A stretch of 64,000 bases of DNA from positions 219,550,607 to 219,614,606 of the forward strand of contig NC_045428.1 of NCBI RefSeq assembly GCF_902635505.1, given 5' to 3'. The translations under genes and the position numbers were made by a program. Below, piece after piece: positions 12,506 through 23,790 of the stretch. The notes beneath the pieces were generated by a model, which was given only the letters and a program-made list of their open reading frames with translations, was not told the origin of the DNA and did no database searches. The number at the start of each line of letters is the position of its first letter. The stretch's first letter is position 1. Source of the DNA: Sarcophilus harrisii. Lineage: Eukaryota; Chordata; Mammalia; Dasyuromorphia; Dasyuridae.

Positions 12506-12584
12506 ATGCCCAATGACAACATTTCAGATGCTGTGACAGCCAGGTGGAAGAAACGTTTTTGGTCAGCATGATTTCCCATTGATC

Positions 12585-12990
12585 TTAAAATTATTGTACC
12601 CAAACGGCTCAACAAATTGTGGTATACAAATGCAATGGGATGTAACTATATTGTAAGAAAGGATAAATATAAATAATACAGAAAAGCATGGGACTCCTTA
12701 AGTGAAATGATTCAAAATGAAGTCAGCTGAATCAGGAATATACCTTGAGTACGATGTAAATGGAGAGAACAACAACAATAAAATGGAACACTCTATAATT
12801 ATAGGGCCCTGAAGAAGAAATGGAAGGGGAAATTTACCTCTCTCTCTTTTAAAAAAAAAAAAGTGGGGGACTATGGATGTTGAACCTTCACTAAACTGCT
12901 AATTTTCTCTTTTTTTAATTCTTTGTTATAGGGTCATGGGTCTTTGTAGGAAAAAGGGTGTTTTTGGAAATCTAGTTGATATAAAAACAA
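12585..12990 (+). mobile_element. L1 3' UTR fragment
   Basis: CAACAAATTGTGGTATACAA, GAAAAGCATGGGACTCCTTA, GTGGGGGACTATGGATGTTG and TTCTTTGTTATAGGG follow the order of the L1 3' UTR. Starts directly after the purine tract. Confidence 0.6.
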
Positions 12991-13244
12991 AATCCACCAA
13001 TTTATCATCATAAAAGACCATTTCACATAGGTATAACTGGACCTCTCCTATGAGGTTACTGACATGCAATCGATGGGGAGAAAAGTGATTATTTTGAGTT
13101 TGGGTAGAGGTCTAGAGGTTGAAATAGAAAATTTTCTCAGGACTTCATGCATGTTTCTTTTAATAGAATCTTTGTCAATCACTCTTTGTTCAATTTAAGA
13201 ATAAATTCAAATGATTCTTCCATATAGAGAAAGACAAATTACTT

Positions 13245-13560
13245 TTATATTTACTTTATACTTCACATGACATGATTTCCAGACCCACCCTCATCTTCAT
13301 TATTTTTCCCTTAGATGAGTTTTAATTGGTCAAAACCTTTCTTAAAAGGCGGTATCCAGAACTGGACACAATATTCCAGTCATGATCTTGACCATCACAG
13401 AGCATACTACATTGGTACACCATATCTCTATTAATAGCTCTTCCAACTCCAGTTATGACCCTATGAGCACAATTTAAGATTACTGACTGGCCTTTTTTGA
13501 GAGAATACAAAGGCAGTTGCTATCTACAGCCTGGTGTTGGAACATTGGCTCTTACCTTGA
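13245..13560 (-). mobile_element. CR1/L3 LINE fragment
   Basis: GGCGGTATCCAGAACTGGA, CACAATATTCCAGTCATGAT and TTAAGATTACTGACTGGCCT are the antisense L3/CR1 3' text. The 62-codon minus ORF here is part of it. Confidence 0.5.
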
Positions 13561-16017
13561 AAGTACGTGCCAATAGCAGCTGGAATCTGAGTAGATATTT
13601 GGTTTAATATCACTTGAAGAGAGAGTAACTTCTGTAGGAGCTGTAATAAAGAGAGACTAGATAGAGGCTTTTTAGATTAGCAATAGTATGCTGAAACCCA
13701 GAAATAGGGTGTTTCCCTGACAGCTAAATGTTGCATCACCATGAGAGCTTGTCAGCTGTGGCTTGAGGCTTCTGGCAAATAAGCCTTTCCAAACAGAACA
13801 GATAGGGGAGGCTCAAGGACCCAAAGGAAGCCTCTAGAACTGGCACTGTGTAGGTTAGTACCAATAGTTACATCCAGGATATTTCTTTCACTGACACAGA
13901 CATTTCAGTGTGTCATATATGCATCTGAGTGTAGTAGATTCCTGGACTAAAACTCTAGTTCCAAAGGTGAAGTGCTATCACCTAAAGTTAGTGAATTCTC
14001 TCCTCCTAGGCTGCCATTGAAACCCTAAAAAGTTAGCCGGGTAGTGTTTGGCTATCTGATATTATTATAGTAAAGAAGATCTTTTCTAATTTAGCTTTTA
14101 TTGCATTTATTACAGTCAATTAACAGGATCTATAAAATTAGCTTCCATTTTTTAAAATATTATTTGACATATTTGTAACTGCACTTTGTATCTGTGATTT
14201 TTACATTTGTAATTCAGACTTCACATTAAGAACCAATAAATTGTCTCTGCTAAGTTAAAAAAAAACCATACACACACACAATAAAAATATAGCAAATGTT
14301 TACCCTTGTGCCATGGAATTTCCCATAAATTTCTGTATATTATTTTTCCACTTGGCTATCCAGCTATACCAGTAGCCCAACCATATTATGAGATACAAAG
14401 AAATTCTGTTGAAATAGTCACCTTTTGCTGGGTTAAACTCTCTGTACAAGGTAAAGAAAGGAATTAGGATCTCATCCACTTCAGTTATCATTGGAAGAAG
14501 ATATATTCCAACTCTCTATTTAGCTTAGTAAAATTCACCCTTTTAACCAACTACTCTGTTACTTGAATGACTAAAAATTTGAGAATCAATTTCAATATTT
14601 TTACTATTAAAATTCAGGGAATATATATTCAAATGAATTATGAGGTCAAATTATCTAGTGAGATTTGTCTGGAGGGATTTTGTACCATTAGGCTGGGAAG
14701 ATGGAGCTAAACTGACTTAGATAGAAAAACATCACCCATCACAAGGATTAGCCTAATCTTTTTGGAGCTTGTCCAGCCCAAGAGAAGAGTAGCTGGTAAT
14801 TCAACATGTTGCATAACCTATTTAATTTGCTCTGGTAATATTAATTTACTGTATCTATATGTCTATAAATCATGAATCAAAATTTCAAATGAGCCAAAAG
14901 TCAATGAAAGGACATATTTTCAACGACAACTTCTTTTTAAATTGTTTTTTCAATGAAGAAAATTTTTTTCCCTCACTACCACTCCCCTCATTGAAAAAGA
15001 AAAAGAAAATATTTATAACAAATACACATCATTAAGCATAACAACTTATTGCCCAAGGATGACTTCTTCATAGGAAGTGTTATAAAAGAATGTTCATATC
15101 TGGGAACAAACGTTCATATGAGTTGGTCATGTGAAGAGCGCAAGGGACAATAGATGGATGGCCTTAAGGTTGCATTGATATATGTGAACTCTTAAAAGAT
15201 CTAGAAAGAATAAGAGCAATGAACAATATTTGATTACTGAAGACTGATTCATGCCAGAAGCTTGATTCCTGCCTTTTGAAAGAAAGGTGATAGATTAGAG
15301 GTGAAGAAATTAACGTGCATTCTCAAACATGGTCTGATTTGTATACCTCTCATATATTGTTACTAGAGATAAGTTTTAATCTGGAGAAGAAATATGGAGA
15401 TAATGATAATCAAGAAGGAAGAAGAAAGGAAGGAAAGAAATATTAGTTTATTGATTCAAACCTATTTCTTGGTTCAAAGAGCCAGTTATATGAGACTTTC
15501 TCCTTGTTAATGGAGATTGTTTACTAAATACATTGAGCCTATTTGAGGGATAGGGAAAAATTGGGGAAAAGAGGGAGAAGAGAGATCCAAGGTTCTCTAG
15601 GCTTTCAGCTTCAAGGCGGGAAACGTACAATTCCAACTTCTCTTCAGATTACTAAAAAGAGAGAAAGATTGGGAAAAAACCAACATATAGAGAATGTCTC
15701 CATCATGTCCCCATTCCCAGTTTGATACACAAGAAATTTTGGGGAATTTCATTTTGGGTGAGATCTGTGTCTCTCTTGGTTGAATTGAGTTATCTTGATC
15801 CCAAAAGAAGAGCTAATTCAATGTGTATTGTCTGGCAAACACATGTATATGTATACTTTTTCTGAATTATGTTTTTCTATTATTATCTTGGATGAAGGGT
15901 TAAATTTTTTTCATTATCTGTTATAGATGTCATGATGTTACTGGCGTGAGAAGGAATTCAAGCCTTGGATATATGAACTTAGGGTCTTCCTTTTCCTATC
16001 AAGAAATGGCAGAGGGA
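13561..16017. other. No gene recognised; mostly unique AT-rich DNA
   Basis: Short ORFs (14300-14491 minus, 15448-15725 both strands) overlap each other and show no domain. 14940-15070 has faint L1-tail-like text on the minus strand. (CA)n of about 5 units at 14271. Confidence 0.4.
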
Positions 16018-17465
16018 GGATTCCGGGATGGTGGAGTAGGCTAGCAAATTTCAAGTTCTCTAGCTTTCCCCCACAAATAGGACAAATTTGCACCTCGGGG
16101 TGAACAAAAACTGGTGAAAAATCAGAAGACAAGGGCAAAACAGGGGTCTTCCAGGTACAACCTGAGAAAATCCGAAGAAAGACCCCAGGGCTGGGGATTA
16201 ACCTATATGAAGTACAAACATTTCTGGGCTAGCTCCGCATAAACACCAAGTGGGAAGCCTTGGGGCTAACTGGAGCCTCAGCAGGAATCACAGAAACTTT
16301 CATCTTCTGGATTATTTGTGGAGCTGGGGTCTAAATCCCCAAAAACTGAGGGAACCTCCACTGATTGGGAACACCAGGATCAGATATGCTGCAGAGACAC
16401 AGCCCTTGGTGAGAAGGAGCCAGCACACTCATGAGTGCAGAGGCAGGAAGATAGGGAAACTGCTAGCTATGGATACTTGCTGGAGAATAGTGCTCTAGAT
16501 TTGGAGTTTCAGATCAGAGTGAAGAGCTCAAGTGAAGCTAGAGGTACCACCCCCACCCCACAATTAGACTCATGTATACATGAGTTACACTCATGTATAG
16601 GACTGCTTGCCATCTGGGGGAGGGGGTGGAGGGAGGGAGGGGAAAAATCGGAACAGAAGTGAGTGCAAGGGATAATGCTGTAAAAAATTACCCTGGCATG
16701 GGTTCTGTCAATAAAAAGTTATTTAAAAAAAAAAGAAGTGGTTACACTAATATCTCTTATTTTAAAAAATGAACTGGCAAAGAAGAAAGAACCCTACCAT
16801 AGAAACTTACTGTGGGAACAAGGAAGATTAGGATTCCTCTTCAGAGGAGGACACCGAAACAAAAAAAAGCTTCTACCCCAAAGAGTAACATGAAATGGCT
16901 CCTTGACCAGAAAGAACTTATAGAAGAACTCAAAAAAGAATTTAAAAATAAAATGAGCGACACTGAGGAAAAACTAAAAAAATAAATAAAATAAAAACTA
17001 TCCAAGAAAAACAAGAAGATTATGAAAAAAAAATTAACCAACTAGAAGAGATACAAAACCTCAAAGATGAAAATAATTCTTTAAAAATTAGAATTGGGCA
17101 GGGGAAACCAGGGTAGTTGGAAACCAGTGTAGTTATAAAAGACCAAAAAATAACAAAACAGAGTATAAAAAATGAAAAAATAAAACAATGTGAAATATCT
17201 TACAAGAAAAACAAAAGATCTGAAGAACAGATCAAGAAGAGAAAATATAACAATAATTAGATTGCCTGAAAGTTTTGACCAAAAAAAGGACCTTGATACA
17301 ATAATGCAAGAAATAATCCAGGAAAATTGTCCTGGAGTGACAGAACATGAGGGGAAAGTAGAAGTAGAAAAAAATCCATTGATCACTTCAATGAGATCCT
17401 TTGTGGAAAGCACATAGGAATATTATAGCCAAATTTCAAAATTCTCAAATCAAAGAGAAAATTTT
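16018..17465 (+). mobile_element. L1 with 5' UTR and ORF1, interrupted by a second L1 tail
   Basis: It begins at an L1 5' end (GGATTCCGGGATGGTGGAG) with a GC-richer 5' UTR to about 16583, then resumes at 16749 with the ORF1 leader. ORF1-like text with a Lys/Glu-rich coiled coil and NITIIRLPESFDQKKDLDTI (codons within 17190-17417) runs to about 17465. No ORF2 follows. The several short ORFs here are remnants. Confidence 0.65.
16592..16740 (+). mobile_element. Short L1-type 3' tail inserted in L1
   Basis: The insert carries GCCATCTGGGGGAGGGGGTG, CATGGGTTCTGTCAATAAAA and an A-rich end. It is flanked by GTTACACT at 16584-16591 and 16741-16748, a likely 8-bp target duplication. Confidence 0.6.
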
Positions 17466-17474
17466 ACAAGAAAA

Positions 17475-17845
17475 AAGGAAAAAAAAATGCACAGTTTGAT
17501 AACTTTTTGAGCATAGTTCCAAATTGCTCTCCAGAATGGCTGGATGTATTCACAATTCCACCAACAATGTATTAATGTCCCTGTTTTCCCACACCCCCTC
17601 CAACATTCCGCGTTATCTTTCTCTGTCATTCTAGCCAGTCTGACAGGTGTGTAGTGATATCTCAGAGTTGTCTTAATTTGTATTTCTCTGATTAATAATG
17701 ACTTGGAGTATCTTTTTCATATGGCTAGAAATAGTTTCAATTTCTTCATCTGAGAACTGTCTGTTCATATCCTTTGACCATTTATCAATTGGAAAATGGC
17801 TTGATTTCTTATAAATTAGAGTCAATTCTCTATATTAAATAAAAT
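17475..17845 (-). mobile_element. L1 3'-region fragment in reverse orientation
   Basis: Antisense of the L1 segment ending in the 3' UTR: GATAACTTTTTGAGCATAG, CCAAATTGCTCTCCAGAATG, CCATTTATCAATTGGAAAAT. It abuts the plus-strand ORF1 fragment and is followed by an A-rich AAATAAAATAAAT stretch. Confidence 0.6.
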
Positions 17846-19435
17846 AAATTCTAAAAAATAAAAAAATGGCAATCAGGAGTGTAGCTTGAATCTAAAAATT
17901 ATCTCCCCTAGATTAACAATATAGGATCTTAGATACTATGACATTTAAAAACTTTGAGAGATATAAGTTTCTGGGTAATTAATCATTTTATTAATATTGC
18001 TAGCATATCACCAATACAATGGGTCAGTGACACTCCTAAATGCTAAAGATCAGTCGTGGTAGTAGGTTTATATTTTGTATATCCTTGGAAGAATGGGTGT
18101 TCCTGAGGGTCTAATTAGCTAACAATGAGAAGAATGAATATTACAATGAGAGATGGACCTATCCTAATAAGGGACTGGGGGAAGATGTAACTTTGATTAT
18201 ATCATTTACTTCTAAATTACCTAACTTTGAGCAACCTAATCAAATAACTTATTCCCACCCAAAGTGTCAATCACAATGGACTTCCCCATCTGGATGATGT
18301 CTGAACAAGATTGAGGAAAAAATTAATTCAATCTCATTCTCAGCAATGTCTTTCAGAGAATGAACTACTTAGAGGATTCTGAAAAAAATCCTGGTCCTAA
18401 TTCAATAACTGATTAATATGAGAGAAATAATTATTTCTCTCACAATATTTGAGGGAGCAGATAGATATCGTTCTAGCCTGATACCCTCTCTCTCTCTGAG
18501 GATAACAAAGTGGCCAATTATAGACCTCAGTCTCCTGTTTATCTTTCTAGCAAGGATTCAAATCTCCCCTAGAGAAGAGTAGGGGAAAAAGATGTTAGTA
18601 CTCTTGCCTCTCTGTAAGTCACTGCTAAACAGACCCAGGGGGACATACATAACATACATGGGTACCCATAGTACTACAGACCATCCCTACAAAGGAAACG
18701 TAAGGGAAGGGATGGGAAGAAAGTGAAGAAAGGGAAGAGACAGCATGAAAGAGGGGAAAAGAAAAAAAAGAGTGCAATATAAATAAAATATTTTCACAAA
18801 AGAATTCAAGAGATTTAGAGAAAATCCAAGACAAGAAGGATACTTTGGGGAGTTAATATGTTGAATTAACTGAATAACTGAATTTACCACATATTAAAAG
18901 AAAACAAGAGATAAATAATAATTATAATTTTACATTAAATATTCATACCTATATACAATATAGTAGTGTATATGTTTATTGGAGTTTAAAATCAGATTAA
19001 CACCTTTTTAAAAAAAGACTTGAGGAAGATTTCTATGGGTGTGGGAAATATCTTTGAAACTCATGAACAAGTCCTTCATAGGATGTGATGATGTTTGTGG
19101 GTTGAGACCTAAACTGGTAGATGAAGTATGCATACCAAGTCCACTAATGCATGCCATTGATCCAAGTATCAGAGTATATTATACCATAACTGTGCCCTAA
19201 GGTTCCTGGATAATGGCATTCCTTTTCTAATGCAAAAAGTTCCCGTTGTAGGCATAAGATAGCTTGTTTATAACTTTTATGGTTTTCACATCCATAAAAT
19301 TCCAATTAAGTATTTTTTGCATATTCCAAAAATTTATCTTTTTTCCTCTCTATTCTTTCAAATTTCAAATTTCTTTGCGTTGCAGTGGAACCTTTCACTT
19401 CATTTCCCAGGTTTGCAACTTAACATTCTCTAACA
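17846..19435. other. No gene or clear repeat recognised
   Basis: AT-rich DNA. Two overlapping minus-strand ORFs at 18625-18890 are Phe/Ser/Leu-rich readings of a purine-rich stretch (18690-18780) and are not supported as genes. Confidence 0.4.
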
Positions 19436-19643
19436 CAGAGACTCTCAAAGTGTTGGTTGAGAGAGTCCTGGATGGGGAGAATCTCTGAAACCCTTTCAGA
19501 GTGTCTACAAATTCAAAATTAGTTTTTATTTCTAATATGGTAAATATCTACAAATATGACCCATGTACACAAAACCTCTTTGGACAGTTCCTCAATAATT
19601 TCTAATAGTATAAAGATACTGAGAACAAGTTTGAGAACCACTG
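19436..19643. mobile_element. hAT-like non-autonomous DNA transposon
   Basis: Ends are inverted: 5' CAGAGACTCTCAAAG and 3' CTTGTTTGAGAACCACTG-type (reads TTTGAGAACCACTG), i.e. CAGTGGTTCTCAAA in reverse. The 8 bases outside (CTCTAACA and TTCTAGTA) match at 5 of 8, a worn hAT target duplication. The body resembles mammalian hAT-Charlie MITEs. Confidence 0.55.
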
Positions 19644-19720
19644 TTCTAGTAAATGGCCAAAAGTATCATTCCTGTCCAAAGGTGTTCCAAAATATATAAA
19701 TGTATCTTGAGTTTAGGAAG

Positions 19721-19724
<4 letters not shown>

Positions 19725-19757
<33 letters not shown>
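19725..19757. repeat. (TA)n microsatellite
   Basis: About 16 AT units. Confidence 0.95.
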
Positions 19758-19759
<2 letters not shown>

Positions 19760-19954
19760 CAAAGATACATATCTATCTACTTATCTGTTTATCTAGGTAA
19801 ACAAAAATATATGTGTATATACATATTATATAGTTTGTGTCCCAAAAGTACAGCTTAGAACTGCACTAAGACTTCGAGAATAATGTGCTGGTGTGCGTGT
19901 GTGTGTAAATATAGAATCACAGACAATTAGAATCAGAAGGGATTTTAGAGATTA

Positions 19955-20310
19955 TTTTATAAATCAAACAATCAATAAGTATTTACTTAGTGTCAAATGT
20001 ATGCAAAATACTTGTTAGTCATCAGGAATATGAAGAACAGAGAAAAATTGTTTCTCCCTTCAGGGAGCTTACCTTCTAGTGGGGGTATAGCATGCACTTA
20101 TGTGAGTTTATACCAGATATATGAAGAGCATTTAGTATGGATGAGAGAACTAAGACTTAAAGTCCTAGTAATATATTTTGTCAACAAGCATTTATGAAGA
20201 GCTTATTATGTTCTAGGAACTGTGGTAAATGATGAGACTATGAATATAAGCTGAAATATAGTCCCTACCCTCAAGGAGCTTATATTTTAATCAAGGAAGA
20301 CAGAACACAA
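19955..20310 (+). repeat. Two L2-like fragments in tandem
   Basis: Both parts read with the CAATAAGTATTT...TCAGGGAGCTTACC order. The second starts at about 20175 (CAACAAGCATTTATGAAGAG) and ends CAAGGAGCTTATATTTTAAT. Confidence 0.55.
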
Positions 20311-20416
20311 AAATAAGCTGGTAGGCCTGGGAACAGAACCCACAGAAAGGATCCATTGTAAAGATGATGGTAGTGGTAAAGAAAGTGATGTCTGGAGAGG
20401 AAAGAACACAAAGTGA

Positions 20417-20600
20417 GTAATAATAATAATAACAATAATAATAACTGGCTTTTATATAAGGTTTAAGATTTGCAAAGCATTTGACAAACTGCCTCATTTG
20501 ATCTTCACAAAAAGAGAGGTTAGTGCTGAAAGATGAATACTGCTATTATTATTTTTTTTCTTTTTACAAATGAGAAAACTGAGGTTTGAAAAGGTTAAAT
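20417..20600 (-). repeat. MIR/THER1-type SINE with (AAT)n start
   Basis: (AATAAT)n at 20417-20445, then GGCTTTTATATAAGGTTTAA, TTTGCAAAGCATTTGACAAA and ACAAATGAGAAAACTGAGG. Confidence 0.6.
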
Positions 20601-20664
20601 TATTGATGTTCATGGTTATATACATTTAATGAACAGAGGAGGCAAGAGCCCAGTCTAGGTCTCA

Positions 20665-20895
20665 TTTGATTTCATGACCCCATTTAGGATTTTCTTGGTA
20701 GAGATAATGGAATAGTTTCTCATTTCCTTATCCAGGACATTTTGCAGATGAGGAAATTGAAGTAAACAGGATTAAGTGACTTGTCCAAGATCATACAACT
20801 ACTATATATCTGAGGTGAGATTTGAACTCAGGAAGATGAGTCTTCCTAACTCCAAGACTGACTGGTATTCTATCCCCTGCACTGTCTAGCTGTCC
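20665..20895 (-). repeat. MAR1-type SINE
   Basis: Antisense copy: ACCCCATTTAGGATTTTCTT to GCACTGTCTAGCTGTCC. Confidence 0.7.
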
Positions 20896-21034
20896 ATTCA
20901 CATAACTACATGCCTTTTTTTTTTTTTAAACAGGGACAGAGCTTGAAACAGAGGCCAGTTCTCTGGGCTTAAAGCATTCCACCTTCAATATCCTTTAAGC
21001 TATCTTGATTAAATGGATATAAATATTCCTGAAG

Positions 21035-21850
21035 GTTGCCAGGTGGTGATATAGAATCTTCCTAGACTTCAAAATCCACTTTCAGATACTTCTTAACTTT
21101 GGGCAAGTCATTTAACCCTGTTGCCTCAGTTTCCTCATTTGTAAAATGAGCTGGAGAAGGAAATAGTAAAACACTTCAGTATCTTTGCCAAGAAAACCCC
21201 AAATGGAATTGTGAAGAGTTAGTTGTGAAGAGGGAACCCCAAAACTGAACATCCTTAAAGGAGAAAACTTCCTTCAACTCTGCCTCAGTGAGGGATTCCA
21301 CCGGAATTACAAACAATTTCATCTTTGTAATCTGGGTGGGGTTGGCCCAGTCCTGAAACACATTGAATTCAATTCAAATTCTAACCCTAGCTGAAACCCA
21401 GTAGGAGCCAACCTGGGACTCCACCCATGAGCCCCCTTCAGCTTGTAGCCAAAATCCCCTATTATAAAAGAGCCAAACTAAAACTCTCTCTTTGCAGAGG
21501 TTCTAAATATGCTAACTACCATGCTTGGCACCCCAAGAGCTTCTGCCCACTGGAACACTTTCTGGTGCCCTCTCTTTATCCTCACCTATTTCCTTAACTA
21601 GACTTTAACCTTATTTCCAATCCCCATAATAAACCTCTTTTATCAGTCTAGGTTTTTGGGTCTGTAAATTCCTTTACAGGGGACTCTTGCGCCACCAGAA
21701 GGGAATCCCAGAACTCCCTACTCTTGCGGTGCCACTAGACCTCATTTTGACCTTATTTAACTCCCTGACCACCAGAAACTCTAATTTCATTTGGGTACCC
21801 CAAATCTAAACCTCATCAGTTGGACAGGACTGAAAAATGATTTAACAATC
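21035..21850 (+). repeat. MAR1-type SINE split by a solo LTR
   Basis: SINE text runs from 21035 (GGTTGCCAGGTGGTG) through GTATCTTTGCCAAGAAAACC to 21223 and resumes at 21819 with GTTGGACAGGACTGAAAAAT. The LTR at 21224-21818 interrupts it near its 3' end. Confidence 0.7.
21224..21818 (+). mobile_element. Solo LTR (endogenous retrovirus fossil)
   Basis: 595 bp, begins TGTGAAG and ends CATCA. It has a TATA-like CTATTATAAAAGAG and an AATAAA signal in the expected order. No internal retroviral sequence adjoins it. ERV class I-like by feel only. It looks whole as a solo LTR and is younger than the SINE it sits in. Confidence 0.65.
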
Positions 21851-22754
21851 TTGAAATAGGAATTCCCCCCTCCCCATTTCATTGTGGTTCCCTCAACAAA
21901 TGTGGACATTAATAGGTATTTTCCTACTTTCTCCCCTCTGAACTCTAAGAGAATAAAGAGGAACAGGTATATAAGGAAAAGAAAACATTTTATTAGTTGC
22001 AAGAGGTCCCAAATTGGCAGGAATGAAGATTTGGTTGTTTTTTTTGTTTGTTTGCTTTTTGCTTTAGGGATTTACATTGGATTGTTCTTCCATGCACTTT
22101 AATGTAACTTCATCAGTATAGTTGGGATGCTTTTGTTATAAAAATGTTGTTTTCAACTAGAATGTTTGGAGAGAGTGGGAGAAATCCCAGGTCCTTGATG
22201 TCTTTAAATGGTTCAGCCTTGAGGTTCATGCTCTTCAAGTCAAAGACAGCTGTGTGCTTTCTTTCTTAAGGGTTATAAAATCTAAAAAATTGCTTAAAGG
22301 AAACTAACAACTACCAGTTCCAATTTAATGAAACCTTTCCTCATATGGAAGCATAATGCATTTTAGTTTGTACTTGCCTGTCATTAAACTTCTCCCACAA
22401 GGAGCCAGATGTTGACATCTGTGGATAGTTTTGATTTTACCTCTGAAACTATTTATTTAAAAAACCCAATTTCCAGGAATTGAATTAGGCTTCCTGGTTA
22501 GAGTACCATATGAAGAAAAGCAGATAAAAACATATGAAACACCTCTTTGGAGGCCTTATGGCAACTTATTACATGCTAATTGTAGAAAAAATTAATTTCT
22601 GAATCTCCAGTCACCAATTTACTCCATTTATTGAAAGCTTAACAAGGGTGCTGATCACAGCTGCCAATGCATCCAGAGGCTCATATTTTCCCACTACATC
22701 CTTTGACTATTTTGGAATAGTTTAGAATGGTGATAGCTTGACAGGTGATAGGAG

Positions 22755-22895
22755 AAAGGTTAGTGCTTTATAAGGGATGCCGGATTTTGTGTCAGAAAAC
22801 CTAGACTCTGATCCTGTCTTGCCACTTACCTGCTTATGTGACTTTGGGCAAGTCAATTAACTTCTTGGACTTAGACTTTGTTTTTGACTAAGTTC
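22755..22895 (+). repeat. MIR SINE
   Basis: CTCTGATCCTGTCTTGCCAC, then TTACCTGCTTATGTGACTTT and GGGCAAGTCAATTAACTTC. Confidence 0.6.
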
Positions 22896-22904
22896 AAGTA
22901 GATC

Positions 22905-23430
22905 TTTTTTTAAAAATAAAATTCCATTGGTTTTCATTTTACCTTCATTTCCAAATCTTTTTCTTTCTCTCCCTTCCTTCCACTCCCATCAGAAAACCAT
23001 TCATTGTAACAAAGAATTAAAGAGAGAGAAGAAAACTAGTTGGCAAAACAAAGGAACATCTTAATTTAGTCTGATATTCTATGTAGATATTTCTCCCAAC
23101 AAAGAAGGAAGAAGGATGCATTTTTTCCTTTCTTCTTCGTGCTGGTCTTAATTGTACTTATATAGAATTCTGGGAGCTGCTTGTTAGTCTTTTCATTTAT
23201 ATGGTTGCCATCATATATATATATATTTTTTTCCTTGTTCTGCCTATTTCACTTTGTATCAGTTCATCTGAGTCTTTAAATGCTTGTCCACATTCCTCAC
23301 ATTGATTTTTACTGCAAAGTAACATTTCATTCCATCCTATACATATTCACATCACCCCCATTCCATAATTTGTTCAATTAGTCCATAACTGATGACCATC
23401 TATTTTCTTTTAATTAGATATCCCCTTAGT
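22905..23430 (-). mobile_element. Old L1 3' end
   Basis: Antisense: CCTTGTTCTGCCTATTTCAC, TTTGTATCAGTTCATCTGAG, CCATAACTGATGACCATC. Diverged from the younger L1 tails nearby. Confidence 0.5.
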
Positions 23431-23439
23431 CCACCTTAG

Positions 23440-23790
23440 TTCTTTTTTCTCCTCAATAGCATTTTATTTTTCCAAATACATATAAATATAGTTTTTCACA
23501 TTCATTTTATAAGACTTTGTGTTCTAAATTTTTCTTCCTCCCTCTTTTACCTCCCCCCATCCCCAATACAGCAAGCAATCTGATACAGGTTATATATGTA
23601 CAATCCTTTTAAGCATATTTCCACGTTTATCATATTATGCAAGAAAAATCATATCAAAGGGGGAGAAAAAAAAAACAGGAGAAAAAAAAAACAAGTGAAA
23701 ATGCTATGCTTCAATTCACTTTCAGTCTCCATAGTACTCTATCTGAATGCAATGAGCATTTTTCATCCCAAGTTTATTACTCCACCTTAG
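23440..23790 (-). mobile_element. L1 3' end
   Basis: Antisense tail: TTTTATTTTTCCAAATACAT, the CCCCCCATCCCC run, TATGCAAGAAAAATCATATC and CAGTCTCCATAGTACTCTAT. The three plus ORFs over it (23596-24016) are shadows of repeat sequence. Confidence 0.6.

Noticed and set aside
12258-12615. Two minus-strand ORFs of 103 and 117 codons
   Set aside because: They are translations of a purine/pyrimidine microsatellite, in two overlapping frames, with only Phe/Leu/Ser/Pro runs.
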